From: Chryseobacterium taiwanense
Lineage (GTDB): Bacteria > Bacteroidota > Bacteroidia > Flavobacteriales > Weeksellaceae
Assembly (NCBI RefSeq): GCF_000813825.1
Contig: NZ_JWTA01000018.1
Coordinates: 54,384 to 118,383 of the forward strand
Length of the DNA: 64,000 nucleotides
Direction of reading: 5' to 3'
Part shown: one piece after another, positions 51,580-61,048 of the stretch
How the letters are laid out: each line of letters starts with the position of its first letter
Numbering within the stretch: the first letter of the stretch is position 1
The notes under the pieces: model-generated
Seen by the model: only the letters and a program-made list of their open reading frames with translations
Databases searched by the model: none
Told to the model about the DNA's origin: nothing
Program-made: the position numbers and the translations under genes

Positions 51580-53208
51580 ATGAAAAAACTGACATATACC
51601 CTTCTATTCGCTTCAGGACTTGTTTTTGGACAATTCTTTGAGAAAGATAAAACTTTCACAAAACAGGATACTTTAAAAGGTTCAAACACCATATTCCGAA
51701 ACTTTTGGGATGTAAAGAAATATGACCTGTCTGTTGAACCCGATTTTGCACAAAAAAGCATCAAAGGGAATAATACGATCAGTTTTGAAATTATTAAAGA
51801 CGTTACCAATCCAACCTTTCAGATTGATTTACAACAACCTATGAAAGCCGATAAAGTAACAGCAAGCTTCCCGGTTTCAGAATACAAGCAAGACGGTGAT
51901 TTCATTTGGGTTAAAGCTAAAAAAAGTTTCAAAAAAGGCGAAAAATATACGATTGATGTAGAATATTCCGGAAATCCTACCATTGCGAAACATGCGCCTT
52001 GGGACGGAGGTTGGGTTTTCACAAAAGATCAGAATGGAAATCCTTGGATGAGCGTTGCTGATGAAGGGATCGGAGCCTCAATCTGGTTACCTACAAAAGA
52101 TATTTGGAGCGATGAACCAGACAATGGCGTTGTAATGAAAATCATTACTCCAACAAATTTGGTAGGTGTCGGAAATGGAAGATTAATCAATACAAAAACT
52201 GTAGGAGGTAAAACTGCTTACACTTGGGAAGTAAAAAATCCAATCAATGCCTATTCCATTATTCCAAATATTGGAAAATATGTGAATTTTAAAGATACGT
52301 TCAACGGAGAAAAAGGAAAACTTGATCTTGATTACTGGGTATTAGATTATAATTTAGAGAAAGCAAAAAAACAGTTTCAGCAGGTAAAACCTATGCTTTC
52401 TGCTTTTGAATATTGGTTTGGAGCCTATCCTTTCTATGAAGATTCTTACAAATTGGTAGATTCTCCGTATTTAGGAATGGAACATCAGAGTAATGTAGCG
52501 TATGGAAATCAATACCTAAACGGATATCTAGGGAACGACCTGTCAGGAACGGGAGTTGGACTCAACTGGGATTACATCATTATTCATGAAAGTGGTCACG
52601 AATGGTTTGCCAATAATATCACCGCAAAAGATCAGGCAGACATGTGGGTTCATGAGGCTTTCACCATGTATTCTGAGGTTCTTTTTACCGAAAAATATAT
52701 GGATAAGAAGTCGGCAGATCTTTATGCTGTAGGAATCAGAAAGAGTATAGAAAATGACATCCCGATTATCGGAAAATATGGCGTAAGAAATGAAGGAAGC
52801 GGAGACATGTATTACAAGGGAGCAAGTATGATTCATACGATTCGCCAGGTGATTAATAACGACGAAAAATTCAGACAGATTTTAAGAGGTTTAAATAAGG
52901 ATTTCTATCATAAAACAGTAACGACTGAAGAGATAGAAAGTTATATCTCAAAAAAGGCAGGAATTGATTTCTCCAGTGTATTTAATCAGTATTTAAGAAC
53001 CACTAAAATCCCGACTTTAGAATATTCTCAAAATGGAAATGTTTTGAAATTCCGCTATACGAATGTGATTAAAAATTTAAAACTACCTATTAGAATTGAG
53101 GGAGAACAAACAATCAACCCAACAGAGGAATGGCAAACGGTAAAACTAAAGAACAACAATCCTGTTGAGTTTAACAATGCTTATTACATTAACTATACAA
53201 AAATATAA
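51580..53208 (+). CDS. M1 family metallopeptidase, secreted
   Basis: 542 residues with a signal peptide (about 1-17). The beta-rich N-terminal domain is followed by the zinc site HESGHEWFAN near 337, with Glu in WVHEAFTMYSE near 360 as third ligand. The GAMEN-type loop reads GMEHQSN near 303. Shorter than classical aminopeptidase N because the C-terminal helical domain is missing. It should cleave N-terminal residues from peptides in the periplasm or outside. An M61 peptidase follows. Confidence 0.9.
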   Translation: MKKLTYTLLFASGLVFGQFFEKDKTFTKQDTLKGSNTIFRNFWDVKKYDLSVEPDFAQKSIKGNNTISFEIIKDVTNPTFQIDLQQPMKADKVTASFPVSEYKQDGDFIWVKAKKSFKKGEKYTIDVEYSGNPTIAKHAPWDGGWVFTKDQNGNPWMSVADEGIGASIWLPTKDIWSDEPDNGVVMKIITPTNLVGVGNGRLINTKTVGGKTAYTWEVKNPINAYSIIPNIGKYVNFKDTFNGEKGKLDLDYWVLDYNLEKAKKQFQQVKPMLSAFEYWFGAYPFYEDSYKLVDSPYLGMEHQSNVAYGNQYLNGYLGNDLSGTGVGLNWDYIIIHESGHEWFANNITAKDQADMWVHEAFTMYSEVLFTEKYMDKKSADLYAVGIRKSIENDIPIIGKYGVRNEGSGDMYYKGASMIHTIRQVINNDEKFRQILRGLNKDFYHKTVTTEEIESYISKKAGIDFSSVFNQYLRTTKIPTLEYSQNGNVLKFRYTNVIKNLKLPIRIEGEQTINPTEEWQTVKLKNNNPVEFNNAYYINYTKI

Positions 53209-53220
53209 TCCTATTTATCT

Positions 53221-53254
53221 AAGAGCAAAATTGTGGTTTTGCTCTTATTTTTTT
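53221..53254 (+). terminator. Terminator after the M1 peptidase
   Basis: A perfect 10-base stem (53221-53230 with 53237-53246) followed by T-rich sequence. Confidence 0.8.
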
Positions 53255-53355
53255 GAAATTTTTAAAATTTAACATTTATTTTTAAGAAAACTTTAATACA
53301 TATCTCCGTAACAAAACGATAAAAAAAACAACTATTTAACTATAACTTAAACTCA

Positions 53356-55200
53356 ATGAAAAAAATAGCACTAAGTTTAGGCATTTTAGCCACTTTTTTG
53401 GTGAATGCCCAGTCTATTAAGACGACCATTGATCTTGTCAATGTAAAAAATGATAAAGTTGCCGTAACGATGGAATTCCCGAAAATGAAGTCGGGAGATG
53501 TAAAATTCCATTTTCCTAAAACGGTTCCCGGAACTTATTCTATAGATGATTACGGAAGATTTGTAGAAGGCATCAAGTTTTTTGATAATAAAGGAAAAGA
53601 AATAGCTTTTACGAAAGTGAATGACAATACCTATTCTCTTAAAAACGCTCAGAACTTAAGCAAAGTTACCTATCTGGTGAATGACAGTTTTGATGATGAA
53701 ATGGACACTTCAAAGCACAAAGCGGTATTTTCACCTTCAGGAACAGATATCGAGGAAGGAAAAATTTACCTGCTTAATACTCACGGATTCATAGGGTATA
53801 TTGATAATATGCAAGATGTCCCTTATCAATTAATCGTTCAAAAACCTGCGAATTTTTACGGAACAACCGCTTTGGTAGATCAAGATAAATCTGAATCTAC
53901 AGATACGTTTACATTAGCAAATTATGCGAAAGTAACCGATTCTCCATTAATGTATACAAAACCAGACTACATTACATTCAACGCTGGAGGAATGGATCTT
54001 GTGTTGGGAGTTTACTCTCCGACAGGAAAATACAAAGCGGCAGATTTTAAAGATAATTTAGAAAAAATGGTCGTTGCTCAGAAGAAATTCTTGGGTGATA
54101 TGAATACCAATAAGAAATATGCGATCATGCTGTATCTTTCAGGTGGAGACGGACCGCAAATTAAAGGTTTCGGAGCATTGGAACACCATGAATCAACTAG
54201 TGTTGTGTTACCTGAAATGATGCCTAAAGAAGCCATCGATAAAACAATTACCGATGTTGTTTCTCACGAGTTTTTCCATACGGTAAATCCTTTAAAAACA
54301 CATTCTGAGGAAATCCATTATTTTGACTATGCAGATCCTAAAATGTCTCAGCATTTATGGATGTATGAAGGAGGAACTGAGTATTTTGCCAATTTATTCC
54401 AGATTCAGGAAGGATTGATTACTAAAGATGAATTCCTTCAAAGAATGGCTGAGAAAATCACGAATTCTAAGAACTATAATGATACCATGCCTTTTACGGT
54501 GATGAGTAAAAACGTTCTGTTGGATGAATATAAGGATCAATACAGAAACGTCTATGAAAAAGGGGCACTTCTTGCGATGTGTCTTGATATTGAGCTAAGA
54601 AAGTTATCTAATGGTGAAATGGGATACCGTGATATGATCCGTAAGCTTTCTCAAAGATTCGGAGAAAATAAACCGTTCAAAGATGACCAACTTATTGACG
54701 AATTAGTAACCGTTACAGGGTATCCTCAGGTAAAAGATTTCTACAACAAATATATTGCAGGAAGCGAGCCTACTCCGTATGAAAAATACCTGAGTATGGT
54801 AGGTGTGGAAACAAAGAAACAGGAAACTCCGCCTATTTTCTGGTTCATCAAAGATCCAAATCAAACGGGTTATAATGATAAGAACAATACGTTTGTTTTT
54901 GATGAAAGCTCGGCATTGTCACCATTTGCAAAAAGCATAGGTTTCAAAGCGACAGATGAAATTGTAGCATTAGATGGCAAAACGATCAATATCCAGAATG
55001 TACAGGCATTTATTGATTATTCTAAAACGATCAAAGAAGGGCAAAACGTTACAGTTACTATTTTAAGAAACAATAATAAAATGGAGCTGAAAGGAAAAGC
55101 AATTCTTGATAAAATGACGATGGAAAGTCTACAATTTAAAACTAATCCGACTGCAGAAGAACAAAAACTGCAAACTCAGTGGTTAACGGGTAAAAAATAA
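53356..55200 (+). CDS. M61 family metallopeptidase with PDZ domain
   Basis: 614 residues with a signal peptide (about 1-18, ending VNAQ). The beta-sandwich N-terminal domain (about 20-190) is followed by the M61 catalytic domain: zinc motif HEFFHTVNPL near 304, third ligand Glu in YEGGTEYFA near 336. A PDZ domain occupies about 505-590. M61 enzymes are glycyl aminopeptidases. It is separated from the M1 gene by a terminator, so it has its own transcript. Confidence 0.92.
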   Translation: MKKIALSLGILATFLVNAQSIKTTIDLVNVKNDKVAVTMEFPKMKSGDVKFHFPKTVPGTYSIDDYGRFVEGIKFFDNKGKEIAFTKVNDNTYSLKNAQNLSKVTYLVNDSFDDEMDTSKHKAVFSPSGTDIEEGKIYLLNTHGFIGYIDNMQDVPYQLIVQKPANFYGTTALVDQDKSESTDTFTLANYAKVTDSPLMYTKPDYITFNAGGMDLVLGVYSPTGKYKAADFKDNLEKMVVAQKKFLGDMNTNKKYAIMLYLSGGDGPQIKGFGALEHHESTSVVLPEMMPKEAIDKTITDVVSHEFFHTVNPLKTHSEEIHYFDYADPKMSQHLWMYEGGTEYFANLFQIQEGLITKDEFLQRMAEKITNSKNYNDTMPFTVMSKNVLLDEYKDQYRNVYEKGALLAMCLDIELRKLSNGEMGYRDMIRKLSQRFGENKPFKDDQLIDELVTVTGYPQVKDFYNKYIAGSEPTPYEKYLSMVGVETKKQETPPIFWFIKDPNQTGYNDKNNTFVFDESSALSPFAKSIGFKATDEIVALDGKTINIQNVQAFIDYSKTIKEGQNVTVTILRNNNKMELKGKAILDKMTMESLQFKTNPTAEEQKLQTQWLTGKK

Positions 55201-55202
55201 AC

Positions 55203-55232
55203 AAAAAGCGAGGAAAATTTCCTCGCTTTTTT
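55203..55232 (+). terminator. Terminator after the M61 peptidase
   Basis: A 14-base stem (55203-55216 with 55218-55231) around a single base, with T-tract. Confidence 0.85.
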
Positions 55233-55278
55233 ATTTGTGAATATTTTCTGTTTGAGAGTCTTTAAAGCTAGTGAAGAA

Positions 55279-55406
55279 TTTAACCATTAAGATATTGTAA
55301 GATTTTAAGAATATTAAGTTGAACTTTGCTTCCCTTAAAGCATTGATTCTGTTTATAAAAATCTTCAATTTTGCCTTAAATTAACTTAATACCTTAATGG
55401 TTTAAA
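55279..55406. repeat. Inverted repeat, 'TTAACCATTAAG' family
   Basis: The left arm (about 55279-55301) and right arm (55385-55406) are inverted copies about 22 bases long around 80 bases of middle. Part of the motif (CTTAATGGTTAAA) is also in the metE leader at about 15027-15039. It fills the gap between M61 and the kinase. Confidence 0.5.
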
Positions 55407-55420
55407 TAAATTCAAAAGTT

Positions 55421-56590
55421 TTAGACTTTCTCTTCTTCAATTTTCTTAATTGTAATTCTGAAAGTAGTTCCTTTTCCTACTTCTGTCTGAACAATTTTTA
55501 GATCTCCGTTATGATATTCCTGAACGACCCTCTTCGCCAATGACAATCCTAATCCCCAACCGCGTTTTTTGGTAGAATATCCCGGCTTAAAAGCATTTCT
55601 TGCCTGTTGTTTCGTCATTCCGCTTCCGTCGTCTTTTACTTCGACAATAATATTCTTGTTTCTTTCAAAAACGGTCATCAGTAAATTTCCCTGCCCTTTC
55701 ATTGCATCTACCGCGTTCTTCACCAGATTTTCAATCACCCAGCTTATCAATATTTTGTTGTGCATCACCAAAATGGTGTAGGTAGGCTGATGTAATGTAA
55801 AATTGATTTTCTTGGAAATTCTTGTTTTCAGATAGTCATAGTTTTCCTGAATGGTTTCATTAAAGTTTCTATCATTCAACTCAGGAACAGAACCTATTTT
55901 AGAAAAACGTTCCGAGATGGTACGCAAACGTTCAATATCTTTTTCAATTTCATGTATCCCTTCAGATTCCGGATTATCAAGTTTCATAATTTCCATCCAG
56001 CCAATCATTGAAGAGAGAGGCGTCCCGATTTGATGTGCTGTTTCTTTTGCCAAACCAGCCCAAAGATAGCCTTCATCCGTCTTCTTGATCGTTCTTAAAA
56101 ACCAAAAAGAAAATAAGAAGTAAGACAACACAAACAATCCTAATAAGAAAGGAAAATACTGAAGGTTATTAAGAATTCTTGAATTGTCGTAATACACAAA
56201 CTGATTATTTCCCTGCAAAATTTTAATTTCAATGGCCGGATATTTTTTTTCCATTTTTTTTGCCAAAGCAATAATTTCGTTTGGATCGTGTATTTCCTTT
56301 GGAAGATTCTTGTATTCTATAAGCTGATCATTTTTATCCAGAATAACTAACGGAATTGTTGTATTTGAACTGTATATCGTCAAAAGTAATTCCTGAACTT
56401 CCAGGCTAGGTGTAGTAACTTCCTGTTGAAATTTTATAGCATTCACCAAAATATCAACCCTTTTTACTTCTTCTTTTTTCAAATAATTAACGATAAGCGT
56501 AGATGCAATCACGATGGATACAACGACCAAAGTCATGAGAGAAAAAATAAACCAGTTGTTGAATCTGGAAAATATCGATTTCTTTTTCAA
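55421..56590 (-). CDS. Sensor histidine kinase, orphan
   Basis: 389 residues from a TTG start at 56588-56590, 6 bases past the dacB stop. Two membrane helices (about 12-35 and 143-164) flank a periplasmic region. The H-box is AKETAHQIGTP (His186), the N-box NLVKNAVDAM near 283, G1 DDGSGM and G2 GWGLGL follow. It autophosphorylates in response to an envelope signal. There is no response regulator nearby. Its coupling to the PBP4 gene suggests cell-wall sensing. Confidence 0.9.
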   Translation of the reverse strand: MKKKSIFSRFNNWFIFSLMTLVVVSIVIASTLIVNYLKKEEVKRVDILVNAIKFQQEVTTPSLEVQELLLTIYSSNTTIPLVILDKNDQLIEYKNLPKEIHDPNEIIALAKKMEKKYPAIEIKILQGNNQFVYYDNSRILNNLQYFPFLLGLFVLSYFLFSFWFLRTIKKTDEGYLWAGLAKETAHQIGTPLSSMIGWMEIMKLDNPESEGIHEIEKDIERLRTISERFSKIGSVPELNDRNFNETIQENYDYLKTRISKKINFTLHQPTYTILVMHNKILISWVIENLVKNAVDAMKGQGNLLMTVFERNKNIIVEVKDDGSGMTKQQARNAFKPGYSTKKRGWGLGLSLAKRVVQEYHNGDLKIVQTEVGKGTTFRITIKKIEEEKV

Positions 56591-56596
56591 AGCAAG

Positions 56597-57970
56597 TTAT
56601 TTTAAAACATTCAGGATTTTCTGAAGTTCTGTACTTCCGCTTCCCTGATAATTGTTAATAATTATTGAAAAAACATATTTTTGTCCATCTTTTGAGGTAT
56701 GAAAACCGGCAAAAGATTTCGTGTCTTTCATCGTTCCGCTTTTCATTTTCAGCCCATTATCCTGAATAGGAAATCCATCATAATAAGCAGTAAACCATGG
56801 TTGTTTTTTTGCATACAGCAACGCCTGAACCTCCGCTCTTGCAGCCACATAATTTTGAGGAGAAAGTCCGCTTCCGTCCGCAAAATTGATCATATTTCCA
56901 TTAATTCCTTTTGACTTCCAGAATTCTTTCAGATAAGCGACTCCGCTTTTAAAGCTTGAATCTCCTTTTTTCTCTTTTCCTAATGTTTTAATCAGGGTTT
57001 CGCCATACATATTCACACTTTTTCTCAGAAACCAATAGACAATTTTATCTAATGTTGGTGATTGATAGGTAAGAATAATATTATTTTTAGGAGCAACCTG
57101 TATTGCTTTTCCTTCAATTTCAAGCTGAGAATTGGTGATTACTTTTCCTGAAAAATTAATTCCTGATTCTTTTAACCATTGCTTTACTTCTACTCCTAAT
57201 TGTAAAGGAGGATTGGGTACAGAACCTGAAACCGTGATTGTTTTTCCGGCAGGTAAAGTTCCGTTAATTAAAGCTACATCTGAATAAGGAGCGGTAAAAA
57301 CCAAACTTTGATCAGAATTCCCTCCGGTTTTCAGATCATTCAGCCATTTAATTCCGGCTAAAGGATAAGAAAAGTTTTTAAAATCTGTTCCATTGATATT
57401 CACATCAAACTGATTTTCTCTCCAGTTCACACTCCAGACTCCGGCTCCGTAATAGTTTCCTAAATCATCCCAAGGCCAACCTCCGGGAATGGTTTGATGA
57501 TCAAAATAAGAATCATCAATAATCAGATCTCCCAAAATTTTTGTAATTCCTGCGTTTTTTATGGCTTCAAGAAGTTTCTTTTTAAAACTTTCCGGCTTAT
57601 AAGATTCATATCTCCAGCTTCCTAACGTAGGATCTCCGTTTGAGCTGATAAAAAGATTGCCATTCAAGTTTCCTCCTGAAATACTTCCGGAGTAGCTTGA
57701 TGTTGTTTTATAAGTGTATTCTTTTCCTAACGTTTCTAACGCTGCAGCGGCTGTAAAAATTTTCTGGGTAGAAGCCGTAGAAAGCCCTTTATTCCCTTGA
57801 AATTCATAAACAAGCTTTCCATCTTCATCCGATACATAGAATGACAAATTGGAAGCAATCGCTCCCGAAGAATTCATCAGGTCTTTTGTAGCTGCATCCA
57901 GTTTTTGGGCAATATTTTGAGCAAAAATAATTTGCGTTGATAAAGTAAGAACTGCAAATGTTTTTTTCAT
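56597..57970 (-). CDS. dacB: D-alanyl-D-alanine carboxypeptidase/endopeptidase, PBP4
   Basis: 457 residues with a signal peptide (about 1-17). The penicillin-binding motifs are STQK near 66-69 (catalytic Ser), SVN (about 318-320) and KSG near 409-411 replacing KTG. The long insertion between the first two motifs is typical of PBP4/S13 family. It trims or cleaves cross-links in peptidoglycan in the periplasm. It is followed within 6 bases by a histidine kinase. Confidence 0.93.
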   Translation of the reverse strand: MKKTFAVLTLSTQIIFAQNIAQKLDAATKDLMNSSGAIASNLSFYVSDEDGKLVYEFQGNKGLSTASTQKIFTAAAALETLGKEYTYKTTSSYSGSISGGNLNGNLFISSNGDPTLGSWRYESYKPESFKKKLLEAIKNAGITKILGDLIIDDSYFDHQTIPGGWPWDDLGNYYGAGVWSVNWRENQFDVNINGTDFKNFSYPLAGIKWLNDLKTGGNSDQSLVFTAPYSDVALINGTLPAGKTITVSGSVPNPPLQLGVEVKQWLKESGINFSGKVITNSQLEIEGKAIQVAPKNNIILTYQSPTLDKIVYWFLRKSVNMYGETLIKTLGKEKKGDSSFKSGVAYLKEFWKSKGINGNMINFADGSGLSPQNYVAARAEVQALLYAKKQPWFTAYYDGFPIQDNGLKMKSGTMKDTKSFAGFHTSKDGQKYVFSIIINNYQGSGSTELQKILNVLK

Positions 57971-57995
57971 TTCGCTTTTTTATTTTCTTTTTATA

Positions 57996-58082
57996 GGAGA
58001 TGCTTCACTTCGCTCAGCATGACATGTTACAAAATAATTTTTTAGTATTAGAAATGTCATGCTGAGCGGAGTCGAAGCATCC
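57996..58082. repeat. Inverted repeat, 'GATGCTTC...CAGCATGACAT' family
   Basis: Arms of about 27 bases (57999-58025 with 58054-58081) are near-perfect inverted copies, GCTCAGCATGACAT being identical in both. It lies between dacB and pepE. I recall identical-looking sequences in many flavobacterial genomes. Confidence 0.65.
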
Positions 58083-58136
58083 TTAACTATTCAATATAAT
58101 CCAAAATCAGACTCTCTAGTTCAAATATAATTAAAA

Positions 58137-58829
58137 TTACAGTTCAGAACCTGTTTCTATCTCGTAAGGTTCTTTATCTTTTTCAAAAATTCTCGTTAAT
58201 TCATTCCCTTCAACCGTAATTTTATCTCCTATTTTTCTGATCCAATTTCCTTCACGCAATCCTACAACTTTTACATCATTCTGCGTTAAAAACTCTTTAA
58301 TTCTTGTTTCTCTTGTTTCTCCATTATGCTTCAAATCTGGATTCGGATCTAAATAATGTGGATTTAAATTAAAAGGAACCAATCCCATACAGTCAAAACT
58401 TGGCGGATACACAATTGGCATATCGTTCGTTGTTTTCATATTCAGTCCTCCAATATTACTTCCGGCACTGCACCCTAAATAAGGTTTTCCACTTTCAACA
58501 TTTTGTTTTAAAACAGGCATAATACCTTCTTCATGCAGTGTTTTTACCAATAAGAAAGTATTTCCGCCTCCTGTAAAATATCCTTTTGCATTATTTAATG
58601 CTTCAGTTTTATCTTCAAACTCATGAAGCCCTTTCACTTTTATATTGATTGTTTCAAAGAAAGAACGTGCTTTTGCCGTGTACTCATCATGAGAGATTCC
58701 GCTTGGTCTTGCAAAAGGAACAAATACGATCTCGTCTATTCCATTATATAATTGAATTAATTCTTCTCTTAAATATTCCAGATACTCTCCACCAAAAAGC
58801 GTGGAAGTTGAAGCCAATATGATGTTCAT
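58137..58829 (-). CDS. pepE: Peptidase E (S51 dipeptidase)
   Basis: 230 residues. The catalytic Ser is in GCSAGSNIG near 120, with GGGNTFLL near 88-95 and the PHYLDPNP region near 157 carrying the His. It hydrolyses Asp-X dipeptides in the cytoplasm. It is monocistronic; no promoter was identified. Confidence 0.92.
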   Translation of the reverse strand: MNIILASTSTLFGGEYLEYLREELIQLYNGIDEIVFVPFARPSGISHDEYTAKARSFFETINIKVKGLHEFEDKTEALNNAKGYFTGGGNTFLLVKTLHEEGIMPVLKQNVESGKPYLGCSAGSNIGGLNMKTTNDMPIVYPPSFDCMGLVPFNLNPHYLDPNPDLKHNGETRETRIKEFLTQNDVKVVGLREGNWIRKIGDKITVEGNELTRIFEKDKEPYEIETGSEL

Positions 58830-59013
58830 ATAAAATATATTGATTAAAAAAGTTCAAATACAAAGATAGCTGAAACCGCCCCGAATCAAAAATTTCGATA
58901 AAAAAACATTTAATCCTCTTAATTTTTTCTAAAAAAACTTAAGGGTTCTAAAATTTAAGGTTTTGTGGAATTATAATTGAACTTTACCCAGCACAACTCG
59001 AAAATATAAGATT

Positions 59014-59568
59014 ATGAAAATGATTAAAATGAACACAAAAAGCTTATTCTTAGGTTTATTATTCGCAGGAGGTTTAGGTTTTGTTAGCGCTCAAACGACA
59101 CAAACCGACAACACAAACGCTGCGGCAAAAACATCTCAAACTGGAGATACTACCACCATTGATGGGCTAAAAAAACAAATTGAGGCCAATCCGAAAGATG
59201 TAAATGCTTTAGCACAGTTAGCAACAGCTTATCAGGAAGCTTCAGATTGGAAGAATGCAGTGGATACCTGGAAAAAAATATCGGTTTTATTACCGGATTG
59301 GGCCCCGTCATATTATAGTCAGGCTTATGCTTATCAGGCTGCAAAAGATGACATTAATGCAAAAATTGCTTATGAAAAATATGTTGCCACTGTAAAACCA
59401 GAAGAAGTGGAACAGAATAAGAAAAACTTGGCATATGCTTATTTTTATCTTGCTTTTTCTGAACAGAAAAACGATCCTAATAAGGCCAAAGAGCACATTG
59501 CTAAATCCATACAGTATGATCCTAGCAATCAGGACGCTGTAAAACTTAGCAAAGTTTTAAATTCATAG
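59014..59568 (+). CDS. Secreted TPR-repeat protein
   Basis: 184 residues. A signal peptide (about 1-27, ending VSAQ) is followed by a Thr/Asn-rich linker and three TPR units (about 55-180), with the typical A..Y......Y..A..Y pattern. It probably scaffolds a periplasmic complex. The start is ATG 59014; two more Met (residues 3 and 6) are near and equally possible. Own terminator. Confidence 0.82.
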   Translation: MKMIKMNTKSLFLGLLFAGGLGFVSAQTTQTDNTNAAAKTSQTGDTTTIDGLKKQIEANPKDVNALAQLATAYQEASDWKNAVDTWKKISVLLPDWAPSYYSQAYAYQAAKDDINAKIAYEKYVATVKPEEVEQNKKNLAYAYFYLAFSEQKNDPNKAKEHIAKSIQYDPSNQDAVKLSKVLNS

Positions 59569-59572
59569 TTGT

Positions 59573-59603
59573 AAAGGTTCAGAACATTTTCTGAACCTTT
59601 TTT
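59573..59603 (+). terminator. Terminator after the TPR gene
   Basis: A perfect 10-base stem (59573-59582 with 59591-59600) running into T's. It can also serve the convergent DUF1905 gene. Confidence 0.85.
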
Positions 59604-60087
59604 ATTTTAGTTTCTTCCCGAAAAAGTCGGTTTCACCTTGTAAATGACGGATAATTTTTTCAATATTCCGTTGAATGCTTTCTTCTGTCTTGAGGTTATT
59701 AATATATTTAATAAGTTCTGATCTTCTGGAAGGGATTAATTCTTCAAAATTCTTTTGAGCTAAAGGATTTTCTTTGATCGCCTGATCCAATTGTGGATGA
59801 ATGGAAAGCACTCTGTCCGAAGCATCATATTCAATACAGACTTCTATGTTTTCACCAATCCGTTTCGGTGAATCTTTCAACATGATCATATTGATATACA
59901 ATCGCCATTCTCCCAGATATTTCATGAGATTTTGGGTATATTCTTTTCCATTTACAGTCCCTTTTACAGGAATCGGGCTTTTATTTCTTCCCGATACTTC
60001 AAAAATTTCTTTTAAAATTTCTTCAGGAATAAATACAAAAGGATTGATTCCGATGATTTCTAATCTGGCTGTGAACAGGTTTTTCAT
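59602..60087 (-). CDS. DUF1905 / OmdA-type protein
   Basis: 161 residues. The N-terminal half (about 1-90) is a beta-barrel-like DUF1905 domain, with INPFVFIPEEIL and NGKEYTQNLM. The C-terminal half (about 100-160) is the helical YdeI/OmpD-associated segment with FEELIPSRRSELIKYI. Function is unknown; no signal peptide is visible, so it is cytoplasmic. It ends at the terminator shared with the TPR gene. Confidence 0.75.
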   Translation of the reverse strand: MKNLFTARLEIIGINPFVFIPEEILKEIFEVSGRNKSPIPVKGTVNGKEYTQNLMKYLGEWRLYINMIMLKDSPKRIGENIEVCIEYDASDRVLSIHPQLDQAIKENPLAQKNFEELIPSRRSELIKYINNLKTEESIQRNIEKIIRHLQGETDFFGKKLK

Positions 60088-60133
60088 TGAAATAAATGTA
60101 ATGATTTTTTCTTCATTTTTGTTGAGCTGTTTT

Positions 60134-60190
60134 TAACCACCCCGTCAAAAATTCAAAGAATTTTTGCCACCCCTCCAAAGGAGGGGAATT
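60134..60190. repeat. Two-hairpin intergenic repeat
   Basis: AAAAATTC-AAA-GAATTTTT (60147-60165) is followed by CCCCTCC-AAA-GGAGGGG (about 60170-60186). Such double hairpins recur in flavobacterial intergenic DNA as I remember it. It lies between the DUF1905 gene and the aldolase promoter. Confidence 0.55.
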
Positions 60191-60302
60191 GTTTCTTGCA
60201 ACAACTAACTTTATTTTTGATTGTAATAATTTTAACCCAAAGCCTCGGAACACGAATCCCGAATCTCGCCGTAAATTAATTTTCCACTCACAAAGGAATG
60301 AT

Positions 60303-60310
60303 TATCTTTG
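60303..60310 (+). promoter_or_regulatory. Promoter -7 element of the aldolase gene
   Basis: TATCTTTG followed by CA, 22 bases before the ATG at 60333. It lies inside the longest frame, which starts at 60189, so that earlier start is not used. Confidence 0.55.
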
Positions 60311-60332
60311 CACAAATAAATCTAGAAAACAA

Positions 60333-60986
60333 ATGAAATTTTTTATTGACACAGCCAATTTAGAGCAAATTAAAGAAGCTAAAGATCTTGGAATTTTAGA
60401 TGGTGTTACTACCAATCCTTCATTAATGGCAAAAGAAGGAATCCAGGGAGCTGAAGCGATCAAAAATCACTACAAAGCAATCTGTGAGATCGTAGACGGA
60501 GATATTTCTGCGGAAGTTCTTTCTACAACTTATGAAGAAATGATCAAAGAAGGTGATGAATTGGCAGCAATCCACCCAAACATTGTGGTAAAAATCCCTA
60601 TGATTAAGGATGGTATCAAAGCGTTAAAATATTTTTCTGACAAAGGAATTAAAACTAACTGTACTTTGATTTTCTCTCCGGGACAAGCTCTTTTAGCAGC
60701 TAAAGCAGGTGCTACTTATGTTTCTCCTTTCTTGGGAAGATTAGATGACATTACTACTGACGGATTAAATTTAATTCAGGAAATCAGATTGATTTTTGAT
60801 AATTATATGTATGAAACTGAAATCTTAGCAGCTTCTATCCGTCACTCAATGCATATTATTGATTGTGCTAAAATTGGTGCAGATGTTATCACTTCTCCAC
60901 TTCCTCCGATCTTGAGCTTGTTGAAACACCCATTAACAGACAGCGGATTGGCTCAATTTGTTGCAGACTCTCAGAAATTAGCTTAA
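60333..60986 (+). CDS. Transaldolase/fructose-6-phosphate aldolase
   Basis: 217 residues from the ATG at 60333-60335. [16 protein letters not shown] and GVTTNPSL are the start motifs of the TalC/FSA subfamily of transaldolases. The Schiff-base Lys is in VVKIPMI near 85, and FLGRLDD and [11 protein letters not shown] follow. It transfers or cleaves dihydroxyacetone units in the pentose-phosphate pathway. Short transaldolase-like length fits this subfamily. Own promoter and strong terminator. Confidence 0.93.
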   Translation: MKFFIDTANLEQIKEAKDLGILDGVTTNPSLMAKEGIQGAEAIKNHYKAICEIVDGDISAEVLSTTYEEMIKEGDELAAIHPNIVVKIPMIKDGIKALKYFSDKGIKTNCTLIFSPGQALLAAKAGATYVSPFLGRLDDITTDGLNLIQEIRLIFDNYMYETEILAASIRHSMHIIDCAKIGADVITSPLPPILSLLKHPLTDSGLAQFVADSQKLA

Positions 60987-61011
60987 TAGAATCTTTCTTT
61001 TAAGTTTAAAT

Positions 61012-61046
61012 AAAAAAGGCGCGAAACTTTCAGTTTCGCGCTTTTT
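61012..61046. terminator. Bidirectional terminator
   Basis: A 10-base GC-rich stem (61019-61028 with 61032-61041), loop TTC, with A- and T-runs on the two sides. It lies between convergent aldolase and GLPGLI genes. Confidence 0.9.
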
Positions 61047-61048
61047 GT

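Noticed and set aside
60189..60332. 48-residue N-terminal extension of the aldolase
   Set aside because: It contains a promoter element and intergenic repeat sequence; family members start at MKFFIDTAN.
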